DNA of 64,000 nt from Colwellia psychrerythraea 34H. GTDB taxonomy: Bacteria; Pseudomonadota; Gammaproteobacteria; Enterobacterales; Alteromonadaceae. The stretch lies in assembly GCF_000012325.1 (NCBI RefSeq), contig NC_003910.7, forward strand, positions 1,922,001 to 1,986,000. The letters are read 5' to 3'. The notes under the pieces are model-generated. The model saw nothing but the letters and a program-made list of their open reading frames with translations, was not told where the DNA came from and made no database searches. Each line of letters starts with the position of its first letter. The stretch's first letter is position 1. Position numbers and translations under genes: made by a program. Below are positions 55,972-64,000 of this stretch, one piece after another.

Positions 55972-57510
55972 GTGCTTGAAAAAACGTTACTAAAAATTGC
56001 TTTAGATCTGAGTTTAAGTTTACCTAAAAAAGCCCATTATCAGCGTTTAATGCTGGCCGTTAATGAAGTAATGCCTTGTGATGCAGTAGCCTTATTGGTA
56101 TTACAAGATGATTATTTGGTTCCTGTCGCGGTTGACGGTTTGTCACCCGAAGTACTGGGAATGCGCTTTTCTCCTGAAGAACACCCAAGATTAAAAGCTA
56201 TCTTATCTTCGCGTAAACCCATTCGTTTTGATGCTGACTCAAGTTACCCTGACCCTTATGATGGTCTGCTATCGATAGACCCCAAACGTGTACTTGATGT
56301 ACACGATTGTATGGGCTGCTGTTTATATGTTGAGGAAAACCTTGTTGGCGTGCTCACGCTGGATGCGTTACAAGTTGGTGCCTTTAGTAATGTCGATGAT
56401 ATTACCGTTGCGACTTTAGCTGCACTTGCAGCAGCAACGATACGTAATGCTAACTGTATCGCTGTGTTAGAGAAAAGAAATGAGAAAGCATTGTGTTTAA
56501 CTAATGAATTGGTGAAAGACGCTCATAAAGCCAAAGGTGACGATTTTGTTGGTGAAAGCCCGAAGATGTTGGAATTAAAAAATGAGATCAAGGTAGTCGC
56601 CAATTCAGAGCTTTCGGTATTAATTACCGGAGAAACTGGCGTGGGTAAAGAGGTTGTCGCACGTACTGTTCATGCGCAATCACGTCGAAGTGAAGAAGCA
56701 ATCGTACAAATAAATTGTGCGGCTTTGTCAGAAAATATCGCGGAAAGTGAATTATTTGGTCATGTGAAAGGCTCGTTTACTGGCGCCAATAAAGATCGCA
56801 TGGGTAAGTTTGAGCTCGCCAATCACGGTACATTATTCTTAGACGAAATAGGTGAACTGTCTTTAAATCTTCAAGCAAAACTATTAAGAGCTATTCAAGA
56901 GGGCGAGATCCAGCGGGTTGGAGCGGATAAAAATTTCTATGTTGATGTGCGAATTATTGCTGCCACTAATCGAGATTTATCCAAAGAAGTTGCCCAAGGA
57001 CGATTCAGAGAAGATCTTTATCACAGGTTAAGTGTATTTCCGCTTAATGTACCGTCTTTACGTGAACGAATTGATGATATTCCACAGTTGAGTGGCTTTA
57101 TCTTAAATAATATTAAAGGAAAAATTGGCACCAACAATGTCAGAGTGAGTAAAACGGCTATGCACCAACTCATGCAATACGATTGGCCAGGCAATGTCAG
57201 AGAACTGCAACACGTGCTTATGCGTGCAGCATTGAGAGCTGCAGCCAGCGCAGAAGGAAAAGTAGCAGTGATAGAACTTAAACATTTAGGTTCAGATTTT
57301 GTTGCGGATAGCGCTGTTGAAAGTGGCAGTATTACTCCAGTAATTTCTACTGACAATAAATCATTTAACGAAATACTATCGGATTTTCAACGTCAGTTGA
57401 TCACACAAGCAATGGAAGATAATGATCATGTGTGGGCAAAAGCTGCACGTCAACTGCAACTTGATAGAGGCAATTTATATCGTCAAGCGAAACGTCTAGG
57501 GTTAACCTAA
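55972..57510 (+). CDS. norR: Nitric-oxide-responsive sigma-54 activator NorR
   Basis: A 512-residue activator: an N-terminal GAF domain (to about 170) that in NorR binds NO at non-heme iron, an AAA+ domain (about 190-430; Walker A GETGVGKE) and a Fis-type helix-turn-helix. The GAF region (FDADSSYPDPYDGLL, LDVHDCMGCCLYV) follows E. coli NorR. The sigma-54 contact loop reads GSFTGA rather than GAFTGA. I use the GTG; a TTG two codons earlier is also possible. It follows norF by 62 bp and probably shares its operon and autoregulates. Confidence 0.88.
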   Translation: MLEKTLLKIALDLSLSLPKKAHYQRLMLAVNEVMPCDAVALLVLQDDYLVPVAVDGLSPEVLGMRFSPEEHPRLKAILSSRKPIRFDADSSYPDPYDGLLSIDPKRVLDVHDCMGCCLYVEENLVGVLTLDALQVGAFSNVDDITVATLAALAAATIRNANCIAVLEKRNEKALCLTNELVKDAHKAKGDDFVGESPKMLELKNEIKVVANSELSVLITGETGVGKEVVARTVHAQSRRSEEAIVQINCAALSENIAESELFGHVKGSFTGANKDRMGKFELANHGTLFLDEIGELSLNLQAKLLRAIQEGEIQRVGADKNFYVDVRIIAATNRDLSKEVAQGRFREDLYHRLSVFPLNVPSLRERIDDIPQLSGFILNNIKGKIGTNNVRVSKTAMHQLMQYDWPGNVRELQHVLMRAALRAAASAEGKVAVIELKHLGSDFVADSAVESGSITPVISTDNKSFNEILSDFQRQLITQAMEDNDHVWAKAARQLQLDRGNLYRQAKRLGLT

Positions 57511-57527
57511 GTTTTATAATGAACGGC

Positions 57528-57557
57528 ATGAAGCCAATAGTTTATTATTGGCTTCAT
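57528..57557 (+). terminator. Terminator of norR
   Basis: ATGAAGCCAAT (57528-57538) pairs with ATTGGCTTCAT (57547-57557), loop of 8 nt, then TTTTTTT. Ends the norEF-norR unit. Confidence 0.9.
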
Positions 57558-57604
57558 TTTTTTAGGCTGCTTATTTCAAGAGCTCACCTATTTAAAGAAG
57601 TTAG

Positions 57605-57919
57605 TTATTTTAAACTGGCAAAATAGACAGAAAGATTCTCTATATCACTATCAGATAATGCACCAGCCATGCCTTGCATCACCGCCGCCTGACCACCATT
57701 TCTCTTCTTAGAACGATAAGCTTTTAAAGAACTAACCAAATACTGCTGGTTCTGTCCAGCCAGGTTTGGGTAAGTGGGAATTATTGCTTTGCCCTTTGCA
57801 CCGTGACAGCCTGCACACATACCTGATTTGGCTTTACCAGCTGCAATATCTCCAGCGAAACTGCTAAAAGACAATGTAACTAGTGCAAGTGTTACTGAAC
57901 TCAATAGTAATTTTTTCAT
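57605..57919 (-). CDS. Small periplasmic cytochrome c (c553-like)
   Basis: A 104-residue exported class I cytochrome: signal peptide to SSFA, heme motif CAGCH in [12 protein letters not shown], and candidate ligand methionines in [16 protein letters not shown] use the ATG of MKKLLLSS, which has an AAGGA ribosome site; a longer frame upstream lacks a signal peptide start. It is convergent with norR and probably carries electrons in the periplasm; the partner is not evident. Confidence 0.87.
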   Translation of the reverse strand: MKKLLLSSVTLALVTLSFSSFAGDIAAGKAKSGMCAGCHGAKGKAIIPTYPNLAGQNQQYLVSSLKAYRSKKRNGGQAAVMQGMAGALSDSDIENLSVYFASLK

Positions 57920-58575
57920 AATTTTCCTTAGATTAATGTTAGACCTAGTCAAATAATAGCAACCACTGTGCCATATTATATCTACTTGTTTTTATAAGAT
58001 TTTTTAAATTTTTTGATTTGTTTAATTTAGTTTGATGTCATAAAGACTCGGTATCTTGAGTTATATGGACACGTTTGTTCTATATTATTATTACTGTTTT
58101 ATTTATCTTAATGATTTATAAGCTTTTATTATTATGGCATGCCTTCTGCAGTACCATTACTGCAATATGTGTTACATGAGTGGAGTCAACATTGTTGATA
58201 TACCCAAGCGACCTGAAGATGCAGGTTTCAGCTGGAATTATAAATGCCTTTGGGCAAGGCATTGATTGAAGAGAATAGTTATTCTATTGTCGAAATCAAT
58301 AACGTAGCGTAAAGCGTTTATAAACCAGCCCTGCGGGGACGCTTGAGCAAAACATGTTCTTCGTTGCCTCTTGTTTTAAGGGAATAACCCTTAATAAAAA
58401 GAGGCGCCTTGACCATGAGTTCCTCAAGCGTCCTGAAACACGCCTCTTCAAGTGGCTTGGGTATAAGTGAAAATCACCATGAATTAACCCACATATTTCA
58501 TTATTTAAAAAATACCAATTCTTCAAGTTGCTGAGGCAACCCTGAGAATATGCTAACTGTACCAAGGAGGTACTT
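57920..58575. other. Intergenic region with a palindromic repeat element
   Basis: The 650-bp gap between the cytochrome c gene and the FNR-type gene has no supported gene. Its core is the MITE-like element at 58199-58465; the flanks are AT-rich. An AAGGAGGT ribosome site (just before 58576) belongs to the next gene. Confidence 0.6.
58199..58465. repeat. MITE-like element with 33-bp terminal inverted repeats
   Basis: The left end (58199-58231, starting TATACCCAAGCGACCTGAAG) and the inverted right end (58433-58465, starting TATACCCAAGCCACTTGAAG) match at 28 of 33 positions. The element begins and ends with TATA, so a TA target duplication is possible. It is 267 bp and has no transposase; the interior has secondary palindromes such as GAGGCG...CGCCTC. 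Confidence 0.75.
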
Positions 58576-59625
58576 ATGAAAACCCTAACTACAGATGTTG
58601 CTATTATCGGTGCAGGTCCCGTTGGTTTATTTCAGATATTCGAGCTTGGCTTACAAGGATTAAGTACTGTTGTAATTGATAGTTTGCCGGAGATAGGGGG
58701 TCAATGCAGTGAGCTATACCCAGATAAACCTATCTACGATATTCCTGCCTTGCCTAACGCAAAAGCAAGTGAAGTGATAGATAACCTTTGGCAACAGGCT
58801 GCAATTTTTGACCCTACATTTTTATTGGCTGAACGGGTAGAGCATATCGAGAAAGTCTCAGAGCATTCTTTCATCGTCACGACTCATAAACAGACACAAA
58901 TTCATTGCCGCGCAGTCGTTATTGCGGCGGGTAATGGCGCTTTTTCACCTGTTAAATTAAAACTGCCGTTAATCGATAAATTTGAAGATACACAACTGTT
59001 TTACCGTATTAGTAATATTGAACATTTCAGAGATAAGAATGTGGTTGTGCTAGGCGGTGGTGATTCTGCTTTGGATTGGAGCTTAACGCTGCAAAAAACA
59101 GCTAAGAGTGTGCTTCTTATTCATCGAAGTAGTAATTTTAAAGCAGCAAAAAGCAGCGTTAATAAAATGTATGAGTTATGTGAGCAACTAAAAATGCAGT
59201 TTTTATGTGGCCAAGTGAGCAGTTTTCAAGAAAAAGAAAATAAGCTAACAGGACTGACTATTACCTCAAAAGATGGCGTTAACCGCAGAGTGGAACTTGA
59301 TGAACTCGTCGTTCTTTTTGGGATGTCACCCAAACTTGGACCAATAGATAATTGGCAACTTGAAATGCATCAACACCAAATAAAAGTAGATACGCAATCA
59401 TTTCAAACATCAGTAACTGGCATTTATGCCGTGGGCGATATTAATTATTACCCCGGTAAAAGAAAACTTATTCTAAGCGGCTTTCATGAGGCAGCGTTAG
59501 CAGCCTTTTCTATTGCCGAAACCGTTTTAGAGAAAGACCGTATTCCCACGTTATACACAACGACGAGTCCGGTAGTACATCAACGATTGGGAGTAGAACA
59601 CTCACTGGAAGCGATGTTGAGTTAG
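58576..59625 (+). CDS. Ferredoxin-NADP reductase-type flavoprotein
   Basis: A 349-residue FAD/NAD(P)-binding oxidoreductase of the thioredoxin-reductase-like ferredoxin/flavodoxin-NADP+ reductase group (YumC type). It has the FAD motif GAGPVGLFQIFELGLQG, the GGQCSELYPDKPIYDIP segment, the NADPH motif VVLGGGDSALDWSLTL and the C-terminal FAD GIYAVGDINYYPGK. The redox-active CxxC of thioredoxin reductase is absent, which separates it from that enzyme. A strong AAGGAGGT lies before the ATG. A cysteine-rich small protein is encoded 166 bp downstream, possibly its electron partner. Confidence 0.88.
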   Translation: MKTLTTDVAIIGAGPVGLFQIFELGLQGLSTVVIDSLPEIGGQCSELYPDKPIYDIPALPNAKASEVIDNLWQQAAIFDPTFLLAERVEHIEKVSEHSFIVTTHKQTQIHCRAVVIAAGNGAFSPVKLKLPLIDKFEDTQLFYRISNIEHFRDKNVVVLGGGDSALDWSLTLQKTAKSVLLIHRSSNFKAAKSSVNKMYELCEQLKMQFLCGQVSSFQEKENKLTGLTITSKDGVNRRVELDELVVLFGMSPKLGPIDNWQLEMHQHQIKVDTQSFQTSVTGIYAVGDINYYPGKRKLILSGFHEAALAAFSIAETVLEKDRIPTLYTTTSPVVHQRLGVEHSLEAMLS

Positions 59626-59685
59626 TCATTGATTACCGTCAGATAGCATAAATGCAGATCAGATGGTCTCAGTGCTCATCTTTTC

Positions 59686-59731
59686 AAATCAAATCAAATC
59701 AAACTTAACTAAATTAACTAAATTAACTAAA
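59686..59731. repeat. Short tandem repeats upstream of the small Cys-rich gene
   Basis: Three copies of AAATC (59686-59700) followed by three copies of TTAACTAAA (59705-59731). Such repeats can vary in number and alter promoter spacing. Confidence 0.6.
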
Positions 59732-59791
59732 ACCAGATAAATAGCTAAAAATAACTTACTTAACCGTTCAACCAAATAATAGGAAAACATC

Positions 59792-59956
59792 ATGTTTAAT
59801 ATTTTCAAGACTAACAAAGCGCAAACTAACGATAACGTATCCGCACAATCAAACGAACACGATAATGCTGTAAAAAATAACTCAACTGAAGAGGAAGAGA
59901 ATAAAAAAGTGCATGGCGAAGATGGCGTATGTTGTGGTGGTTGTGGAGGAGAATAG
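59792..59956 (+). CDS. Small cysteine-rich C-terminal motif protein
   Basis: A 54-residue protein: M-F-N-I-F-K at the start, a long acidic/Asn-rich disordered middle (NEHDNAVKNNSTEEEENKK) and a C-terminal VCCGGCGGE cysteine cluster. An AGGAAAA ribosome site precedes the ATG and codon use fits neighbours. I do not recognise the family. The clustered cysteines could bind a metal or an iron-sulfur cluster, or make a redox disulfide; the location downstream of an NADPH-dependent flavoprotein suggests a redox link. Confidence 0.65.
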   Translation: MFNIFKTNKAQTNDNVSAQSNEHDNAVKNNSTEEEENKKVHGEDGVCCGGCGGE

Positions 59957-60225
59957 TGCAGAGTCATCGATAACAATAGACGAAATTAACGGCTGATTAC
60001 GCTTGAGCTGACATTGCTTAAATAGATATTCAATTAATAAAGGTATAAACATAGAGGAGTAAATCACTCATACTTTAGCATGACAATGATTAAGTTGGTG
60101 TTTTTTAACTTGTTGTAATGTAAGTCTTTATTGTGTAGTGGTTGCTTTGTAATTGACTTCACTCTGATTGATTTTTGACGAAGACTGCACCATCATCAGC
60201 GTTAATTATGATCTCAGGAATGTTT

Positions 60226-62565
60226 ATGAAAAGCGTCTCAGCCTGTCTAAGCTTTTTTATTATCTTGCCCGTATTAGGACAAGATATAAATGATATGGAA
60301 AAAATTAATGTTTATGGTCAAACGCCACTGTCGAGTACTGTCGTCAGTGATCACAGTGCTTTTGGCAGTGTTCAAACGATAGATGCGCAAGCGCTTGTTC
60401 AATCGCAAGCTATCTCTTTAGCCGAACATATGAAGAATCAGCTGACGAGTTTGCATATAAATGACGTGCAAAATAATCCATTTCAGCCTGATGTTCAATA
60501 CAGAGGGTTTACCGCTTCACCGCTATTAGGCTTACCTCAGGGCATCTCTGTTTATTTAAATGGCGTACGATTTAATGAACCCTTTGGTGATACCGTAAAT
60601 TGGGATTTAATACCTCTTGCGGCGCTTGACACTGTTTCTTTATATTCTGGTTCAAACCCTGCTTTTGGCCAAAACACCTTAGGCGGTGCGCTCGCGTTAC
60701 AGACAAAAAATGGCTTTAGCTATACACAAAATGAGCTTGAGGCTCGTTTTGGTAGCTTTGGACAACAACAATATACGGTGCAATCTGGCGGTAATAAGGG
60801 CAATTGGGGTTATTATTTTGTTGCCAACAAGTATCAAGAGGATGGTTGGCGAGATCATTCTGCAAGTGAATTACAACAGATGCTTGCAACCCTTACTTAT
60901 GCGAGTGAACGTCGTACCATCGATTTTATTGTTTCTGCCAATAATAACGAAATGCTTGGTAATGGCGCAGTGCCAGAAAAACTTGCTGGATTAGCGGGTA
61001 GAAGCGCTATTTATACCCAGCCAGATAAAACCGACACGAGTTTTCAACAGTTCATTGTTAAGGCCGACAATGTTATTAACGATCAAATGTCATGGCAGGC
61101 AAATGTTTATTATCGCCAAAACGAAATTAACAGCTTAAATGGTGATGACAGTGATTATGAAGAGTGTGAGTCTGGCTCGCTTTATAGCTTGTGTGAAGAG
61201 GGGGAAGATGACTCTTTAGAGCGAGTTCATTTTGTTGGTTATGATGAAGATACTTGGTTAAGCGAACTAAGTGATATTGATGCAGACGATATAGATGGTA
61301 CTTTGAATACAGGTTTAACGGATAATGAAAGTTATGGTGCTGCGCTGCAATGGGTTGGATTAAGTCATTTTGATGCTTCTGAATCTTTCTACGCTGTTGA
61401 TAATGAATTTATTTTTGGCTTGGGTGTAGATCAAGCTCAAATTAGTTTCAACAGCGATACCCAATTTGGCATACTTAATAATGAAACAGTAGATGATGAC
61501 CGTTCGGTAACCGGTATTGGTTTGTATGATAGTGAATCACGTGTAAGTTTAAAGGTGAAAACTCAACAGCAATATCTTTACTTTTTAAATGCGATGACAT
61601 TCGGGGGGAATTTTACCCTTAACCTCGCTGGTCGTTACAATTACGCCGATGTGAGCATGAAGGATCAAATTGAGACTGGCAAAGGCTCACTAAACGGTGA
61701 GCATGTTTTTCATCGTTTTAATCCGGCAATTTCTGTTAACTATCAGCTTAATCAAGAGTACTCGGTTAAATTAAGTTACAGTGAATCTTCACGTACACCT
61801 AGCCCTGCTGAATTGAGTTGTGCGGATGAAGAAGACCCGTGTAAATTACCCAATGCTTTTGTTGCCGATCCGCCTCTTGAGCAAGTTGTTGCCAAAACAA
61901 CAGAAGCGTCTTTACATTACGATAATACCAATTTTTCAGCGCTAGCCACGGTTTTTTCAACCTTGAGTTATCAAGATATTATCTTCCAACAGGCGGGTGA
62001 AAAGTCTAATGAAGGTTACTTTATCAACCTTGATAAAACTCAGCGCCAAGGAGTAGAGCTTGCGTTTTCCACCCAAGTTGGCGATGTTGATTTTAGTGCT
62101 AGTTATAACTATTTAAAAGCAACGTTTGAATCTCCCTTTGTCTCTTTTAGTCCTGTTAATCCTTTAGGACCGAACAGACAAGTTAATCCAGGTGATGAAA
62201 TACCAGGACAACCTCAAAACCAGTTTAAATTCCATATAAATTGGCTGTTCAACGACCAGATAAATGTCGGCACAGAATTTTTATATGCCTCTTCATCCTA
62301 TTATCGAGGTGATGAAGCAAACGATAATAAGAAAATACCGGGTTATGCAGTAACCAATATTTATCTGAATTATCAAATCAATGAGCGACTACGTTTATCT
62401 GCGAAAGTGGATAATTTATTTGACCGTCATTTTGATACGTTTGGAACCTATGGCGAAGCCGATGAAGTGCTAGGCGAACTATACCCAGATACGGAATTTG
62501 ATGAATACTTTGTCGGACCATCAAGACCACGTGCTATCAGCGTCAGTATTAACTATCAGTTCTAA
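60226..62565 (+). CDS. TonB-dependent outer-membrane receptor
   Basis: A 779-residue receptor: signal peptide to VLG, a plug domain (RGFTASPLLGLPQGISVYLNG, SLYSGSNPAFGQNTLGGALA) and a beta barrel ending AISVSINYQF. An acidic, Cys-containing extracellular loop spans about residues 310-380 (DSDYEECESGSLYSLCEEG). The SRTPSPAELSCADEEDPCK segment is typical of a family of uncharacterised receptors. I use the ATG with AGGAA 5 nt upstream. Ligand unknown; the acidic loop may bind metal or a cationic ligand. Confidence 0.85.
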   Translation: MKSVSACLSFFIILPVLGQDINDMEKINVYGQTPLSSTVVSDHSAFGSVQTIDAQALVQSQAISLAEHMKNQLTSLHINDVQNNPFQPDVQYRGFTASPLLGLPQGISVYLNGVRFNEPFGDTVNWDLIPLAALDTVSLYSGSNPAFGQNTLGGALALQTKNGFSYTQNELEARFGSFGQQQYTVQSGGNKGNWGYYFVANKYQEDGWRDHSASELQQMLATLTYASERRTIDFIVSANNNEMLGNGAVPEKLAGLAGRSAIYTQPDKTDTSFQQFIVKADNVINDQMSWQANVYYRQNEINSLNGDDSDYEECESGSLYSLCEEGEDDSLERVHFVGYDEDTWLSELSDIDADDIDGTLNTGLTDNESYGAALQWVGLSHFDASESFYAVDNEFIFGLGVDQAQISFNSDTQFGILNNETVDDDRSVTGIGLYDSESRVSLKVKTQQQYLYFLNAMTFGGNFTLNLAGRYNYADVSMKDQIETGKGSLNGEHVFHRFNPAISVNYQLNQEYSVKLSYSESSRTPSPAELSCADEEDPCKLPNAFVADPPLEQVVAKTTEASLHYDNTNFSALATVFSTLSYQDIIFQQAGEKSNEGYFINLDKTQRQGVELAFSTQVGDVDFSASYNYLKATFESPFVSFSPVNPLGPNRQVNPGDEIPGQPQNQFKFHINWLFNDQINVGTEFLYASSSYYRGDEANDNKKIPGYAVTNIYLNYQINERLRLSAKVDNLFDRHFDTFGTYGEADEVLGELYPDTEFDEYFVGPSRPRAISVSINYQF

Positions 62566-62667
62566 ATTTATTTGAATCGGTAGAATACTGGCGTACTCAC
62601 TAAAAGACGAGCTTTGTCATACTAAAGGAGGAAAGCATTGTTGCAGCAGTGAGAATAGGATTAGGGT

Positions 62668-64000
62668 ATGTATTTTATCTCTTATAAGATCAAATCGATG
62701 TACAAAAACTCTTATCCTGCTTACCTTTCTTATTGCGCCTTATCACTAACTAGCTTGAGTGGGATAGCGCTGGCAGATGATGATATAAAAATCGAGCAAA
62801 ACAATTCATCTCATACCGAGGTTATTGTCATTACCGGCAGTCGACAAGCCTCTGACTTGTTGAGTTTTGCCGGCAATGTCGATCGCATTTCCACTGAAGA
62901 TATCGACATTGTTAGCGCTGTTCACCCTAGCGACATTCTTAATCGTGCAACTGGCGTTCATATTCAAACTAATAATGGCATGGAATCATTGCCTTCAATG
63001 CGCTCTCCTGTGCTAACAGGACCGGGAGCTGCTGGCGCCTTTTTGTTCCTCGAAGATGGTATTGCTACGCGATCTGCTGGTTTTGCCAATAATAATGGTC
63101 TATCAGAGCTGAACCTTGCGCAAGCCAGTGAAATAGAAGTTATCAGAGGACCCGCTAGTGCTGTCTATGGCTCTAATGCCGTGCATGGTGTGATTAATGT
63201 CTTAACAAAAGCCCCGAGTGATGAAGGGGACGTTTCATTACTATTTGGTCCGAATGAACGCGTTCAACTTCAAGGCACGCTAGGTCGGGAAATGGATCAG
63301 CAAGGTGTCAGTGGTAATTTTCAAGTTATTGACGAAGAGGGCTATCGAGATGATAGTGGCTTTACTTCATTTAAGGTCAATGGCAGACATGATTATGAAG
63401 AAGGTGTTGATAAAATTAGCACGCTTATTTCAGGTTTTGTACTAGATCAAGATACCGCTGGTTTTATCTCTTCAGGTGACAATGGAAGTGATTGTTATAG
63501 TTCTGACTATGCAGATGGAAACCTTTATCAAGACCGTAATGCAATGGAAAAAAATTGTGATGATGATGCATATCGTAAGTGGTCATCATTACGTATTGCT
63601 ACTAACTGGCAACGTCTATTAAGTGCTAAAACTCACTTCAGTATTACCCCATACTTTCGGGTCAATCAAATGGAATTTCGCCAACACTACTTGCCGTCAA
63701 AAGCGATAGAAGAAAATAGTCATTACAGTGTCGGAGTTACCAGTAATTATTATTGGCAACTAGAAGCTAACCTAGCGTTAGTCATGGGTATTGATGCTGA
63801 GTGGACTGAGGGAGAGCTGACCCAAACGCAACAAAAGCCAGATACCTTTAGTTTTGGTAAAGCACGACAACAAGGCACACATTATGATTATGAGGTTGAG
63901 GCTTCAACGATAGCGCCCTATATTCAAGCAGACTGGCAAGTGAACGATATTTTAAAGTTCACCGGTAGTATCCGTTTTGATGCCACCGAGTATCGTTACA
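62668..64000 (+). CDS. TonB-dependent receptor, cut by the window end
   Basis: An open frame of at least 444 residues running off the right edge. A signal region ends at GIALA; the TonB box-like HTEVIVITGSRQ is followed by the plug domain (LNRATGVHIQTNNGMESL, IRGPASAVYGSNAVHGVINVL) and the first barrel strands. AGGATTAGGG precedes the ATG; an in-frame ATG lies 10 codons later. It is 102 bp behind the previous receptor gene, perhaps co-transcribed. Ligand unknown. Confidence 0.85.
   Translation, partial: MYFISYKIKSMYKNSYPAYLSYCALSLTSLSGIALADDDIKIEQNNSSHTEVIVITGSRQASDLLSFAGNVDRISTEDIDIVSAVHPSDILNRATGVHIQTNNGMESLPSMRSPVLTGPGAAGAFLFLEDGIATRSAGFANNNGLSELNLAQASEIEVIRGPASAVYGSNAVHGVINVLTKAPSDEGDVSLLFGPNERVQLQGTLGREMDQQGVSGNFQVIDEEGYRDDSGFTSFKVNGRHDYEEGVDKISTLISGFVLDQDTAGFISSGDNGSDCYSSDYADGNLYQDRNAMEKNCDDDAYRKWSSLRIATNWQRLLSAKTHFSITPYFRVNQMEFRQHYLPSKAIEENSHYSVGVTSNYYWQLEANLALVMGIDAEWTEGELTQTQQKPDTFSFGKARQQGTHYDYEVEASTIAPYIQADWQVNDILKFTGSIRFDATEYRY

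Noticed and set aside
58199..58570. An 89-codon minus-strand frame in the MITE-like element
   Set aside because: It runs through the inverted repeats and hairpins of the element and has no ribosome site or recognisable domain.

Overview
The window reads as a chromosomal segment of an AT-rich marine gammaproteobacterium of the Alteromonadales, most like Colwellia. That is an inference from codon and base composition, HU-beta and CydA sequences close to the enteric/Alteromonadales type, many TonB receptors, a cyanophycin locus and integron cassettes with Alteromonadales-style attC sites. No rRNA, tRNA or CRISPR array was seen. Layout: 0.2-4.9 kb holds a cyanophycin synthetase and a second Mur-ligase-type partner; then hupB and a large DUF748/AsmA-like envelope protein. 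8.7-17.6 kb is a cytochrome bd locus: a divergent sigma-54 activator with a Cys/His PAS domain, cydA-cydB-cydX, cydD-cydC and a c-heme DUF3365 protein, with a well-spaced -24/-12 promoter in front of cydA. 17.7-33.4 kb is a PQQ-dependent alcohol oxidation region: a NosP-NahK-like nitric-oxide sensor/hybrid kinase pair, a NosR-like flavo-iron-sulfur membrane protein, aldehyde dehydrogenase, a quinoprotein alcohol dehydrogenase with the Asp-x-Asp signature of lanthanide enzymes, its cytochrome c and XoxJ-like protein, and the PedABC-type ABC export set. Three promoters in this region share a 16-bp motif. 33.6-36.4 kb and 48.5-50.2 kb are two separate integron cassette arrays without an integrase. 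Each begins with the same ~114-bp leader, which ends exactly at the G/TT recombination point. The first array has been damaged by IS3-family remnants; the second has eroded attC sites. Between them, 36.5-40.4 kb is a His-rich TonB receptor plus lipoprotein with two Zur-like operators, 40.9-44.8 kb is an operon with a dual-CDGSH/glutamate-synthase fusion, a metallo-beta-lactamase-fold protein, a GST and a cytochrome b561 facing a truncated LysR gene, and 45.6-48.5 kb is a LysR/MFS/GST locus. 50.3-54.4 kb carries an SLT-type protein, cueR-copA with a textbook 19-bp-spacer promoter, and a decayed copZ. 54.4-57.9 kb is a NorR-regulated norE-norF group with a matching NorR box and sigma-54 promoter, followed by a cytochrome c. 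58.2-64.0 kb has a palindromic MITE-like element, a ferredoxin-NADP reductase-type flavoprotein, a 54-residue Cys-rich protein and two TonB receptors, the last cut by the window edge. The recurring theme is respiration under low oxygen and nitric oxide (bd oxidase, NosP/NahK, NosR-like, NorE/F/NorR), quinoprotein alcohol oxidation, metal homeostasis, and cassette-borne accessory genes.
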